In this document: positions 39,601 to 49,860 of the stretch, piece by piece
Layout of the letters: each line of letters opens with the position of its first letter
Numbering within the stretch: the first letter of the stretch is position 1
NCBI GenBank assembly: GCA_036785705.1
Contig: JAWUZG010000157.1
Location: forward strand, 930,001-994,000
Reading direction: 5' to 3'
Source: Acanthornis magna
Taxonomy: Eukaryota; Chordata; Aves; Passeriformes; Acanthizidae
DNA length: 64,000 nucleotides
Program-made: the position numbers and the translations under genes
The notes under the pieces: generated by a model
The model's database searches: none
The model's input: the letters and a program-made list of their open reading frames with translations, nothing else
What the model was told of the DNA's origin: nothing

Positions 39601-41086
39601 TTAAACTGTAAATGCATGTTAAACAAGCAAAAGACTAAGCAGCTTTGTTTCCATTGGGTTCCAGAACCTCACAGCAGTCTCCTGCACTCCAGGATTGTGG
39701 TAGTCTTCCCTGGCCCAGTTTTTGCCAGTGGATAGGGTGGGGTACAAAGATGGCTCCTGCATGTCCTGAGTAAAGATTCTGGAAATTTCTCCACCATGTC
39801 CAGCAGAGCCAATCTCTGATGGCTCTGAAGATGATGGACATGCTGCTGGCCAAACCTGGGCCAATTCGAGATGTTAGTTACGCCTCTGTGAAAACATATT
39901 TAAGAAGAAATCAAAACAAGGTAAGCACGCACTTCTTTGTAGCCAGGGAAGGAGGAGGAGGAGGTAAAAATATGTGAGGGAGAACAACATGGAGGCACCA
40001 AGGTCAGTGGAGAAGGTGGGGGAGGAGATGCTCCAGCCGCCGGAGCTGAAAATCCTCTGCTGGCCGTGGTGAAGAGCATGGGGGAGCAGGTGGTCCCCCT
40101 GCAGCCCATGGAGTCCAGGGGGATGCAGAGAACCCCCCAGAGGCCGTGGGGAGGTGCCCACGCCAGAGGAGCAGGTGGATGCCTGCAGGAAGCTGTGATC
40201 CAGTGGGAGTCCCAGAGACTGAGAGTTGCAAAGGCCTTGCAGGAGAGAGAAAGGCCTTGCTCCCGGGATGGAAACAGCCTGGCCTCGGCTTGGAATTCTG
40301 CAACCTGGAGAGAATCTCGGACAGCAGCAATCGTGCGGGGCTGCTGGTGAGATTGGACCCACGCCAAAGAAGTTCGCAGAGGACTGTCTCTTGTGGGAGG
40401 GACCCCCATGGCTAAGTAGAGGATTCTTTTCCCCTGATGGACTGACCCTGACCAAAGGAAAACCCCCATGCCCTGCCCCCACCCCGGAGCTGTTGGTTAG
40501 AAGGAAGGAGGGAGGAGGTGAGCTGAGAAACGGCCTTAATAGAGAGAGGGGTGAGCAGAAAAACAGTGTTTGTAGCAGAAGAATTGTGGCGTTGGACTGA
40601 CTAAGAAAAGCCACATATCTTGCCCCAACCCGGATCTGCTGGTTGAATGGAAGGAGGGGGCGAATAGAGAAACAGTGTCTGTAGTAGAAGAATTGTGATA
40701 GCCTGACTTAAAGAAAAAACCCCACACCCTGCCACTGCCTGAGAGTTGTTGGTTAGTTAGAAAGGTGGGAGGGGGTGAGCTGGGAAGCGGTGCCTTAAGA
40801 GGGAAGGGGGGTCAGTGAAGAAACGGTGTCTTGAGAGCTTATTTTTATCTCTGATTTATCCTCCGACTCTGTTAGACTAATAAATCACTTTTTTTTGCAA
40901 CTTTAAGTTTCCCCGCCTGCTTTTGTTCTGAATCTAGTACGTCCCCTTATCAGTGGTCTTATCTCAACTCATAAGTCCAGTGTTTTGTGTTAATTTTCCC
41001 TCTCCTCTGCATAGCTGCAGCAGGAGAGAGCATAGAGAGCAAACGTCGTAGGTGCCTGGCATTTAGCCAGGGTCAAACCCACCACA
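39600..41086 (+). mobile_element. Long LTR, avian ERVL type, copy 1
   Basis: The core shows a CCAAT box at 39861, TATTTAAG at 39897-39904, AATAAA at 40879-40884 and a 3' end AGGGTCAAACCCACCACA at about 41069-41086, which matches the remembered end of avian ERVL LTRs. A second copy lies at 60.5-61.57 kb on the same strand. No gag, pol or env follows, so it is solo. The left boundary is approximate and no target duplication was confirmed. A 246-codon minus-strand frame inside it is incidental. Confidence 0.7.
40439..40840 (+). repeat. Three degenerate tandem units inside the ERVL-type LTR
   Basis: Units starting near 40439, 40594 and 40700 each contain a GACTGAC/CCTGACT start, a CCCCA-rich stretch, CTGTTGGTT or a related word, GGAAGGAGGG and AACAGTGT or AACGGTGT. 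The copy at 60.5 kb has only one such unit (about 61221-61317), so the array expanded in this copy. Confidence 0.6.
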
Positions 41087-41249
41087 AGGAGCAGCCGCTG
41101 TTTGCCATTTCAGCCTTTGCTTTAATGAGGTTCCATAACCTCCTCGTGGCTGCCTGGGCCCAGGGAGGCCCCACTGTGTCACATGAGAGCCTTGGGGCCA
41201 AGAGATTCCATGGCCTCAAAATGCTCTGCAGCCCCCAATTTTCCCTGTT
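41087..41249 (+). other. Spacer between ERVL-type LTR and zinc-finger leader
   Basis: Moderately GC-rich, with nothing recognised. Confidence 0.4.
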
Positions 41250-41642
41250 TCCCTCTCCTTTTCCCCGGACCGCCTTCCCCCCTGCCCCCAGCGCTGGGCT
41301 GGGAGCAGCTGAGAGCCCCGCGCTGCCCATCCCGACCTGTCCCGGCTCCATCCCCGCTCCTCCCGCGGCCTGCGAGGGCTATGGGGAACGGCGGAGGAGG
41401 AAGAAGAGGAGGAGGGAGGAAGGAGCAGCGCGGGAAGCTATGGAGGGAGGAGGAGCGGGAGAAGGGATTGGGGGAAGGAGGAGAAGGAGGTGGGATTGGG
41501 GCGGAGAGGAGGAGCGGAAGACTGCCAGAGGGGGAGGAGAAGGAGGAAACCGAGGGACAAAGGAGAGGCAGAAAGGAGCCACGCGGTTTGGGTCTCCCTG
41601 AATTCGCAGCCCCCCCTGGACCATCGCCACCCCATCCCGCAG
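41250..41642 (+). promoter_or_regulatory. Putative 5' noncoding exon and CpG-rich promoter of zinc-finger gene A
   Basis: GC-rich and then GA-rich sequence (GGAGGAGGAAGAAGAGGAGG near 41391) ends CCACCCCATCCCGCAG at 41642, followed by donor gtgagggg. The same exon end with a gtgacc donor occurs on the minus strand at 57029 and 55471, upstream of zinc-finger gene C. The conserved position and donor suggest a 5' leader exon. No transcript evidence is available. Confidence 0.5.
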
Positions 41643-42069
41643 GTGAGGGGGGAGGGGGAGCTCGCCCCAAGTATCTGAGGGGTCCCTGGGTTTGTGTTTT
41701 TTTGGGGGCGATCTTTGGAGCTTGCAGGACTCCAAACCCGAGCCGCAGATGCCCCTCGGGAGGACATCGGGGGTCCCCAGGAGGTGTTTTTGGGGGGTCT
41801 CGGTGACGGTGCGGGCAGAGCCCCGATGGGGGCGGGGGGATGCGGGTCTCCCCGGGGTGGGGGTTGGGTTCTGCCCGGGGCCACGTGCGGACCGGCGGGG
41901 GAGGGGGGACAGTAGTTTTGGGGACCCCAGGGAGAGGAGACCCCCAGAAGTGCAGAGCGAGGACCCCGTGAGGGGGAATCCCTGGGATTGCCGGGACCCC
42001 TGGCAGGGGGGTCTGGGGGCTGGAGGGGCGGGATGGCCGGAAAGGAGTTCAGGGCTGCCAGGTCCCACA

Positions 42070-43330
42070 AGTGGCTGCTCCCAGTATGAGCCCAGTCACT
42101 CCCAATATGATCCTGGTCACTTCCCCGTAGTCTCTGTAGGATCCCTGTTGCTCCCAGTATGAACCCTGTCACTGCCAGTCATTCCCTATTGTGATGCAGT
42201 TTGCTCCCAGCACGGTCCCAGTTCCTGCCAGCGCATTCCCAGTCTCTCCCAGTATGGTCCCAGTCACCACCTGCATGGTCTCAGGCACTCCCAGTATATC
42301 CCAGTTGCCCTGAACATTCTCATAATCATTCCCAAGCACTCCCAGTTCCCTCAGCATGGTTCAGTTGCCCCCAGAATTATCCCAGTCACTGCCAGTAGAT
42401 CCCAGTTGTAAGCAGCATGCACCCTGTCATTCCCAGTTGCTCCCAGTGTATCCTCAGCTTGCTCCCAGCATGGGCCTCGTAGCTCCCAGTAAGCCCCAGT
42501 CAGGGTCCATTGACACCCACTATCATCCCAGTATGATCCCAGTCTCTCCCAGTATGATGCTAGTGGCCCCCAATGTGATCCCAGTTGCTCCCTGTCAATG
42601 CCAGCATGAGCCCAGTGGCCTCCAGTATGATCCCTGCGACTCCCTGTCTCTCCCAGTATATCCCAGTTGCCCCCAGCATGCTCCCAGTCATTCCCACTTC
42701 CTCCCAGTTGCTTTCAGCCTGATTCCAGTTGGCCACAGCTGCTCCAAGTCAATCCCAGTATGATTGCAGTCTCCCTCAGTGTGATCCCAGTGTCCCCCAG
42801 CATGGGCCCAGATGCTCCCACTGTGATCCCAGTATGATCCCAGTTGCCCCCAGCATAGTTCAGTTCTTCCCAGTTCCTTGCAGTATGATCCCACTTGCCC
42901 CCAGTGGCCCCAAGTACAGTCCAGTCCCTCTCAGCAGGGTCCCAGTCATGCCCAGTTGCCCCAGTGTGGTCCCAACTGTTCCGAGGGTCGTTCCAATCAG
43001 CCCAGTATGGTTACAGACACTCCCAGTATATCCCAGTTACCCTCAGCATGCTCGTAGTCATTCCCAAGCAGTCCCAATTGCCCCAGTAAGGTTCTAGTTC
43101 CCTCAGAATGATCCCAATCTTTCCCAGTTACTCCCAGTTGCCTCCAGCGTGGTTCCAGTTTCAGTCACTTGCCCAAAGTGTGTTTCCAGTTTGTCCCAGT
43201 ATGATCCCAGTTGCCCCAGCTGTGGTCTCATTCCCCCTCAGCATGGTTCCAGTAGCTTCCAGTTGATCCCAGTTGCTCCCAATGTGTCCAGAGTTTCCTC
43301 CCAACATGGGCCCAGTAACCCCCAGTCAGG
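42070..43330 (+). repeat. CCCAGT-type degenerate minisatellite
   Basis: The word CCCAGT recurs every 10-30 bases with variable fillers such as TGCTCCCAGTATGATCCCAG. It occupies the intron of gene A between the leader exon and the coding exons. A second, shorter copy is at 46752-47190, upstream of gene B. Translated frames through it are low-complexity and not genes. Confidence 0.85.
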
Positions 43331-43930
43331 TTATGCAAATGCCCCTCAGGGGGACATTGGGGGGTCCCCGGGAGATGTTTTTGGGGGGTCCTGGTGGCTG
43401 CTGCTGGCAGATCCCCACAGGTTGGGGGTTGGGCTCTGCCTGGGGCCACGTGGGGATCACACAGGACTGGTGGGCAATTGGGGACACTGGTTTTGGGGAC
43501 CCCTGGGAGAGCTGTGGGAGGGGGGAATGGAGAGGGACGATAGTGGAGCTCGGGGACCTCCAGTAGCCTGGATGGGGGAGACCTGGGACCCTGAAATAGG
43601 GACACCGAGAGGGAAGACCTTTGGGATTCCTGGGATCCCCAGTAGTCTGGGGATGGCAGAGACACTGGAGAGGGGGGATCCCCAGTACACATGGTACCCC
43701 CAACAACCCAGCCTGGGGGAAGCCAAGAAACCCAAAGAGGAGAGATCAGATACGGGGAATTTTTGTGAGAGTCTTTTTTGGGGCTGCATCTTGGTGGTCT
43801 GGAGGTTTTATGAACCCCGGATGTCTGCTGACTCCTAAAGACGGAATTGGACAAAGCAGTCTTCAAACCCAATGCAGTTAACCTTGTTTTCCCTCCACAC
43901 CAGGATTTCCCATTCCCAAACCTTGGCTGG
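43331..43930 (+). other. G-rich intron of zinc-finger gene A
   Basis: G-rich sequence with GGGGACATTGGGGGGTCC, GGTTTTGGGGACCCC and similar phrases. It is paralogous to 41750-42060 and 47190-47930, so it belongs to the duplicated unit. No exon is seen. Confidence 0.5.
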
Positions 43931-43960
43931 ATGGAGTAGGAGGCTGCGAGGAAGAGGAAG

Positions 43961-44999
43961 ATGTCCCAGGACCCCCAGGCAGGTGAGGAGGAAGTCACTG
44001 TTCCTTTCCCCCTCTCTTCTCCATGTCCCAGCCCAGCATCGCCCCAGCTGCAGGACAACCCCGCTGCCGATGCTGTCCTGTCTGGGACGGGTTGGGGGGA
44101 GGTCCATCCCCTTCCCTCTGTCACGGAGGCAAATCCCAAATCCTCTCCTTGTCCTTTTTCCTCCCTCAGGCAATGAGCTGAGGACCAGGGAGGAGAAATC
44201 CTTGGGGCAGAACCTCATGGAAGAGGCCATTTTGAGCAGTTCCACAGTGCAGGAATCCAGTGGGGAGGAAAAGCCACAGAGGTCTCGCACGAGGAGGGGC
44301 TCCAAAGCCAGCCCAGGGTGCTCTGAGGAAAGACCCACCCTGTGCTGGGAAGGTGACCAGAGCTTCAGCCAGAGCTCAGGCGAGGTGATCCATGAGCAGC
44401 TTCAGGATGGGGAGAAGTCCTTCAGGTGTGGGAAATGTGGGAAGAGCTTCAGCCAGAGGAGCAATTTGACTTGGCACCAGAGGATCCACACCAGGGAACG
44501 GCCCTACGAGTGTGGGGAATGTGGGAAGAGCTTCAGAGACAGTTCCAGCCTGATTGTCCATAATAGGATCCACACGGGGGAGAAGCCCTATGAGTGTGCC
44601 AAGTGTGAGAAGAGCTTCAGCTGCAGCTCCAGCCTGATTGTTCACCAGAGGATCCACACTGGGGAGAGGCCCTATGAGTGTGGGGAATGTGGGAAGAGCT
44701 TCAGCCAGAGCTCCAGCCTGATTGTCCACCAGCAGAGTCACACTGGAGAGAGGCCCTTTGAGTGTCCTGAGTGTGGGAAGAGGTTTCAGACCTCCTCCAG
44801 TCTCCTCGTACATCAGCGGATTCACACAGAGGAGAGGCCCTTCCGCTGCTCTGACTGCAGGAAGAGCTTCAAGCGAAACTCCGACCTCATCACCCACCGG
44901 CGCATCCACACCGGGGAGAGGCCCTATGAGTGTCCCGAGTGTGGGAAGAGCTTCTCCAGGAGCTCTAGCTTGACCCGACACCAACGGAAGCACCAATAA
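43961..44999 (+). CDS. Zinc-finger gene A: 7 C2H2 fingers (exons 43961-43982, 44170-44999)
   Basis: Predicted nuclear DNA-binding protein of 283 residues. The leader exon MSQDPQA uses donor gtgagg and joins in phase to a second exon after cctccctcag. Residues up to about 85 form the songbird-type leader ([26 protein letters not shown]). Seven C-x2-C...H-x3-H fingers follow, with TGERP/TEERP linkers, to TAA at 44997-44999. There is no KRAB domain. The usual start ATG at 43931 is followed by GAG TAG, so the start is set at the next ATG, 43961. Paralogs are B and C. An MHC class II beta remnant lies convergently 0.5 kb downstream. The long minus-strand frame across the fingers is a shadow. Confidence 0.72.
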
Positions 45000-45112
45000 G
45001 GGAAGCCCTGTGAGCGCCCTGAGTGTAGGAAGAGCTTCATGCACTGCTCCAACTTCATCCCCCATCAGAGGAGCCATGTTGGGAAGAGTCCTGGTGACCC
45101 ACATTCCCTGTG
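45000..45112 (+). pseudogene. Fossil eighth finger after the stop of gene A
   Basis: Directly after TAA the same frame reads GKPCERPECRKSFMHCSN and then FIPHQRSHVGKS, ending TGA at 45110-45112. Cys and His spacing (C-x4-C, H-x3-H) is complete. The linker position TGEKP has become a stop followed by GKP. The same arrangement follows B and D, so the stop predates the duplications. Confidence 0.7.
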
Positions 45113-45519
45113 ACCCACATTGGGAAGACACCTGGCAGGTGATCTCCACATCCTTCTGGATCTCCGTAGGCACCTGGGTGAACACAGGGGCAGGAATATC
45201 CATGGGGACTCTGACTGAAATCGGAAATTCATTGGGAAGAGTGGATTTGTAGACTTTACACTCACAAAAATCTCACCTGCTCTGTCCAGTTGTTTCTTCT
45301 GGTGGCATCAAGCAGTGCTGGATGATCTTGGAGGTCTTTTCTAACCTAATTTCGTTCTTCATTCTGTCAAAACAACCCAAAATGAGGTTTAAATACAGAA
45401 ATTAAACAAAGGGATCTAAAGCCACACCATTTTACTTTGATTGGAAGGTCAATATGTGGTTGGTTCACAGGATTATTTGGGAAGGTTTGGGTGTTGTGGG
45501 ACTGCTGACCCGGGCAGAC
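45113..45519 (+). other. 3' flank of zinc-finger gene A
   Basis: The sequence includes TGGTGGCATCAAGCAGTGCTGG and a TTCTTCATTCTGTCAAAACA-type stretch. Both recur in inverted orientation at 53.2-53.4 kb beyond gene C. This is shared duplicated flank, and no gene is seen. Confidence 0.5.
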
Positions 45520-45728
45520 AGGGCCACGATCTCGTAGCTGTGCTGACAGAACAGGGGGTTCAGATGAGCCTGTCTGTCCTCCAGGAATTCCTGTTGTCTG
45601 TCCCAGTCCCTGGCTTGGGTCTCCCCATTTGGGGTGTGCCCCCCAATGTGGCCAAATTGCTGCTGAAATTTGCAGCAGCCCGAGCTGCTCCTGGCTGTGG
45701 ATGTTCCTGTCCACCAACCTCTCCTCAT
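45520..45728 (-). pseudogene. MHC class II beta-1 domain exon remnant (copy 1)
   Basis: Class II beta chains present peptides to CD4 T cells. On the minus strand two frames show the 3' half of the beta-1 exon: ERLVDRNIHSQEQLG, then after a frameshift GETQARDWDRQQEFLEDRQA and CQHSYEIVAL. They match the family pattern RYxYNREE...GExQARYWNSQPEFLE...CRHNYE. The first part of the exon, with its NGT glycosylation site, is missing and intron-like sequence is fused directly. It faces zinc-finger gene A tail to tail. It cannot encode a class II chain. Confidence 0.75.
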
Positions 45729-45999
45729 CAGGGCCATGGGGTCTGGCAGGGGCTTTGTGGCTCTTGGGAGCATTTGTGGTGCTAGGAGGGAGGTTGGGAG
45801 CTTCTGTGAGGGAGATATACATTACTATGAAAAAAAGAAAATAACGGCACAGCTTGTTCTGATGGTACTTAGAGTTTCTTGTGCGATCTCCGAGCTGGCT
45901 CCGAGCCAAAAACCAGTGGGGTGGGAGAGACATTGCTGCTGAGGGGCTGAATATTTCGGAAACTAAAGTATCGAGTAACAACTGGAGGTTGCAGAGGTC
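45729..45999 (+). other. Flank between MHC remnant and LTR
   Basis: The first 100 bases resemble (inverted) the intron-like sequence upstream of the second MHC remnant at 52.8 kb, including a CACCACAAATGCTCCCAAGA phrase on the minus strand. The rest is unassigned. Confidence 0.45.
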
Positions 46000-46643
46000 T
46001 GTGATAAGTGAGTGAATGATAAATGCTGCCTTTCACATATATGAATTTAACATTTACAAGTAATGTGTACTGTATAAAAAGAATAGTGTTAAGATAAAAA
46101 TATAATTAAGTAGAAAAAGGTTAGGGTAAATTGTAACTTCGAAATAGTTGTGATATGTTAGAAAACGTAGTAATAAATACATGGTAATAAATGTCTTTTA
46201 AGTGGATAAACCAGAGCCGGGGATCAAGACATGTTAAAAGAAACAAAGAAGATAACCATAAGCATCCCAGGAAGTCTGTTATCTTGACTTATACCTCCCA
46301 AAAGGAACTGTCACCTACAAATTAATTTGGAACTGAGGAAACATAGACGGGAGGATTTCGGCCTTCAGTTCTGAGGCAATCCAGAGGATCCGAGACTCCA
46401 AAACAGGCGCCGCGCTGGCAGAAGTGGGCAGGGATAGGAGGGGGGAGTTGAGTGAAGTGTAAATTACCTTCTAGGCTTAATGAATATGTAACAGTTAAAG
46501 AAAGTACTTAAGTTCACAGTACAATGGATGGGTGTACCTCTGGCAAAATTGCTAAGTGCCCAGCGCTGTTTTTGCCTTTGCTCTATTAATAAATGTTCAA
46601 AATTATGTAGTAAAAATTTCAGCTTGTGAACTCATTTATATCA
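46000..46643 (+). mobile_element. Solo LTR (possible ERV1-type), 4-bp TSD GGTC
   Basis: The element begins TGTGATAAGTGAG and ends CTCATTTATATCA. GGTC flanks it at 45996-45999 and 46644-46647. TATAAAA is at 46073-46079 and AATAAA at 46588-46593. An inverted relative with the same TGTGATAAATGAG start lies at about 58778-59415. A 4-bp duplication would fit class I ERVs but could arise by chance. Confidence 0.65.
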
Positions 46644-46751
46644 GGTCCCAGACCGCACGTCGGATTCCTTCATTTCAAGTTGAAAGCTCAGCTCCACTTT
46701 TCACTCTGATTTGTAACGATGAATGTAAACATTCAAAAAAATTCCCATAGA

Positions 46752-47190
46752 AAGACCCCAGTGGCCCCTATTATAGTCCCAGTCCCTCTCATCAGTGTCC
46801 CAGTCACGCCCAGTGTGGCCCCAGACTTGCTCCCACTTGCATGCAGCATGGTCCCAACTGTTCTGTGTGGTTCCAGTTACGGACACTCCCAGTATATCCC
46901 AGTGTCCCTCAGCATGCTCATAGTCATTCCCAGGCTCTCCCTGTTTCACCAGGTAAGGTTTCACTTAAATCAGAATGATCCCAGTTTTTCCCAGTTACTC
47001 CCTGTTGCCTCCAGCATGATCCTGGTTTCAATCAGTTTCCCAAAGTGTGGTCCCAGTATGGTCCCAGTATGATCCCAGTTGCCCCAGCTGTGGTCTCATT
47101 CCCCCTAAACATGGTTCCAGTAGCTTCCAGTTGATCCCAGTTGCTCCCAATGTGTCCAGAGTTTCCTCCCAACATGGCCCCAGTAACCCC
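46752..47190 (+). repeat. CCCAGT-type minisatellite, second copy
   Basis: Paralogous to 42897-43330, with the same order of words (ACTCCCAGTATATCCCAG, CTCAGCATGCTC, GTAGCTTCCAGTTGATCCCA). It marks the left edge of the duplicated gene B unit, about 3.86 kb after the gene A unit. Confidence 0.8.
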
Positions 47191-47950
47191 CAGTCAGGTT
47201 ATGCAAATACCTCTCGGGGACATTGGGGGGTCTCTGGGAGTTGTTTCTGGGGGGTCCCAGTGGTGGTGTTGCCAGAGCCATGGCGGGGAGGTGTGGGTCT
47301 CCCCATGATCTGGCTTGGGCTCTGCCCGGGGCCACGTGGGGAACGCACAGGACCAATGGGAGATGGGAGACACCAGTTTTGGGGACCCCGGGGAGAGCTG
47401 TGGGAGGTGGGAGTGGAGAGGGGCAATAGCAGAGCCGGGGGACCCCCGGCAAGCTGGCAGGGGTCCCCTGGCACCCTGAAACAGGGGCACTGAGAGGTGG
47501 GAGCCCCAGGAGCCCCGGCAGCCTGCAGAGAGAGACGGGGAGAGGGGATCCCTGGGACCCCCAAAATCCCCAGATTCTCTAGGTGGGACCCCACAGAGAG
47601 GAGACCCCCAGAACTCCAAAGTGGGGAACTTGGAGAGGAGGATCCCTGGGATTCCTGGGACCCCGGCAGTCTGGGGAGGGTGGGGACACTGGAGAGAGGG
47701 GCATTCACACGGGACCCCCAACAACCCAGAGAGGGGGGATGCCAAGAACTGCAAAGAGGAGAGACCAGAGAAGGGGAACTCCTGAGAAAGTCTTTTCTGG
47801 GGTTGAATCTTGCTGTTCTGGAGGTCTTTATGGACCCCAGATGCCCAGTGACTCCTAGAGATGGAATTGGACAGGGTGACCTTTAAACCCAATGTAGTCA
47901 CCCCTTGTTTTCCCCCAAAGGAGGATTTCCCATTCCCAAACCTTGGCTGG
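47191..47950 (+). other. G-rich intron-like region before gene B
   Basis: Paralogous to 43331-43930. No exon or promoter-type CpG leader is seen. Confidence 0.45.
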
Positions 47951-48002
47951 ATGGAGTAGGAGGCTGCGAGGAAGAGGAAGATGCCTCAGGACCCCTAGGC
48001 AG
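47951..48002 (+). pseudogene. Broken leader exon of zinc-finger copy B
   Basis: It aligns with the leader exon of gene C (ATG GAG AAG in C) but reads ATG GAG TAG at 47951-47959. The alternative ATG at 47981 is followed after five codons by TAG at 47996-47998. The donor gtgagg is intact. Copy A shares the first stop but not the second. Confidence 0.75.
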
Positions 48003-48190
48003 GTGAGGAGGAAGTCACTGCCTCTTTCCTCCTCTCTTCTCCTCCATCTCCCAGTTGAGCATCGCCCCTGGCTCCAGGACAAACCCGCTGCTGACGCTGT
48101 TCTGACGGGGACGGACTGGGGGGATGTCCTTCCCCTTCCCACTGGCATGGAGGCAAATCCCAAATCCTCTCCTTGTCCTTTTTCCCCCAG

Positions 48191-48855
48191 AACACGAGCT
48201 GATGACCGGGGAGGAGAGATCCTTGGGGCAGAACCTCATGGAAGAGGCCATTTTGATCAGCTCCACGGTGCAGGAATCCAATGGGGAGGAAATGCCCCAA
48301 AGATCCCACACGAGGAGAGGCTGCAAACCCAGGGCAGAGCGCTCTGAGGAGGAAAGACCCATCCTGTGCCAGGAAGGTGACCAGAGCTTCAGGCAGAGCT
48401 CAGAGCAGGTGGTCCATGAGCAGCTTCATGATAGGGAGAAGTCCTTCAGGTGTGGGGAATGTGGGAAGAGCTTCAGCCAGAGCTCCAACCTGATCGTCCA
48501 CCAGAGGATCCACATGGGGCAGAGGCCCTATGAGTGTAGAGAATGTGGGAAGAGCTTCAGCCATAGCTCCAGCCTGATTGTCCATCAGCGGAGCCATACT
48601 GGGGAGAGGCCCTATGAGTGTCCCAAGTGTGGGAAGAGGTTTCAGTCCTCCTCCAGCCGCCTCCTACATGAGCAGATTCACAGAGAGGAGAGGCCCTTCC
48701 ACTGCCCCGAGTGTGGGAAGAGCTTCAAGCAGAACCGCAGCCTCATTGGGCACCGACGCATCCACACTGGGGAGAGGCCCTACGAATGTCCTGAGTGTGG
48801 GAAGAGCTTCTCCAGGAGCTCTCACTTGATCCAACACCAACGGAGGCACCAATAA
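48191..48855 (+). CDS. Zinc-finger copy B: 5 C2H2 fingers, uncertain start
   Basis: The exon follows acceptor tttcccccag and is open to TAA at 48853-48855 (about 222 codons). It has the family leader ([27 protein letters not shown]) and five fingers ending [14 protein letters not shown]. All five keep the C-x2-C and H-x3-H ligands. Two fingers present in A are absent. The leader exon is broken and the CpG 5' exon is absent, so a start would have to come from an internal ATG (for example ELMTGEE) or a new upstream exon. Either a relic with a still-open array or a shortened gene. Confidence 0.55.
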
Positions 48856-48969
48856 GGGAAGTCCTGTGAGCGCCCTGAGTGCAGGAAGAGCTTCGTGCGC
48901 TGCTCCAACTTCATCCCCCATCAGAGGAGCCACATTGGGAAGAGCCCTGGTGACCCACATCCCCTGTGA
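48856..48969 (+). pseudogene. Fossil finger after the stop of copy B
   Basis: The same frame after TAA reads GKSCERPECRKSFVRCSN and FIPHQRSHIGKS, ending TGA at 48967-48969. The finger ligands are complete, as after gene A. Confidence 0.68.
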
Positions 48970-49269
48970 CCCAGATTGGGAAGACACCTGGCAGGTGGTC
49001 TCCACATCCTTCTGGACCGGGATGAACACAGGTCCCCTTCTAATGTACATTCCCCTGCACTTTTTTTCTTCCTGTCTCTTTTCTTTTTCTCTAAGTCCAG
49101 GGATTTAGCACAGCCTTGGGTGAGTAACAGCCTGTGTCAATTAATGGAATTCCTATGGAATTTATGCTTCCTCCCATTGCTGTTTTCACGTATCAGTGTC
49201 TGGCCTTATCTATCAGCAGGCCTCACAGTTTGTTTGTAGACACATCTCCCTCTCATTCCTTTCATCATT
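48970..49269 (+). other. 3' flank of copy B
   Basis: Homology to the gene A flank ends near 49020. The rest is pyrimidine-rich and unassigned. The MHC remnant found beyond A and C is absent here. Confidence 0.45.
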
Positions 49270-49684
49270 AAGCTTTTAAACAAGGTATACTAACAGTAGA
49301 AATAGCTAACAGACTAACCACAAGAAGAGCTGAACCAGCACACATCGACAGTGCAGAGAGAGGTGAAAAGTGCACTAATGAGGAAGACTTTGGGCCTTCG
49401 TCCCAAAGACCCCTGCCCATGACCACCAGAAGGCACTGCACAAGCACAAGTAGGAGTGAACTTATGTAAATAATTTCTTGGAACTAATCATAATAACTCC
49501 ACCTAATGTTGCATATGTATGAACTTACAATGAATATGTATACCTTTGTGTAGTAAAAGCTGAGCAAGGAAACATTTGGCATGCGTGTTTGGAGGAAAGA
49601 TCCCCCGTGCATCCAAGCGCTGAACAAACAAATACCTGCTTTAGAGACATTTGTCTATAGAGTTTTATTGTCACCCTCTTTGGT
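49270..49684 (+). mobile_element. Probable LTR fragment abutting the SRCR exon
   Basis: An AT-rich segment contains AATGTTGCATATGTATGAAC, a downstream GTTTGGAGGAAAGATCCCCC and GCGCTGAACAAACAAATACC. These resemble the R-U5 region of avian class II LTRs. It ends where SRCR-coding sequence starts in mid-domain. No target duplication was found and the edges are approximate. Confidence 0.45.
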
Positions 49685-49809
49685 GGGATTCATCTGGAGG
49701 GACTCACTGCACTGGGATGGGACTGAAGCCCACCCGGAGCAGTGCCTGGTGACTGCCCTGGGGGCCTCACCCTGCTCCCACGGGAACGCTGCTGCTGTCC
49801 TTTGCTCAG
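49685..49809 (+). pseudogene. SRCR domain exon, 3' part
   Basis: The frame reads GFIWRDSLHWDGTEAHPEQC and ALGASPCSHGNAAAVLCSG, then donor gtgagt. It matches the C-terminal half of scavenger receptor cysteine-rich domains (GPIWLDxLRCDGTE...QC...C.H..AAxVxCSG), the type found in CD163/WC1-like receptors. A conserved Cys reads Trp in LHWDGTE. The first half of the domain is missing at the LTR edge. Confidence 0.65.
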
Positions 49810-49860
49810 GTGAGTGTTGGGCAAACCCCAGCCCAGCCGCAGTGGTGCCCAACTGCCCCC

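Noticed and set aside
39874..40614. Minus-strand frame of 246 codons
   Set aside because: It lies wholly in an LTR, is low complexity and is not kept in the second LTR copy.
44376..45203. Minus-strand frame of 275 codons across zinc-finger gene A
   Set aside because: It mirrors the finger periodicity and Cys/His codons read backwards. It is a shadow, as is the plus-strand frame of 250 codons at 53836-54588 over gene C.
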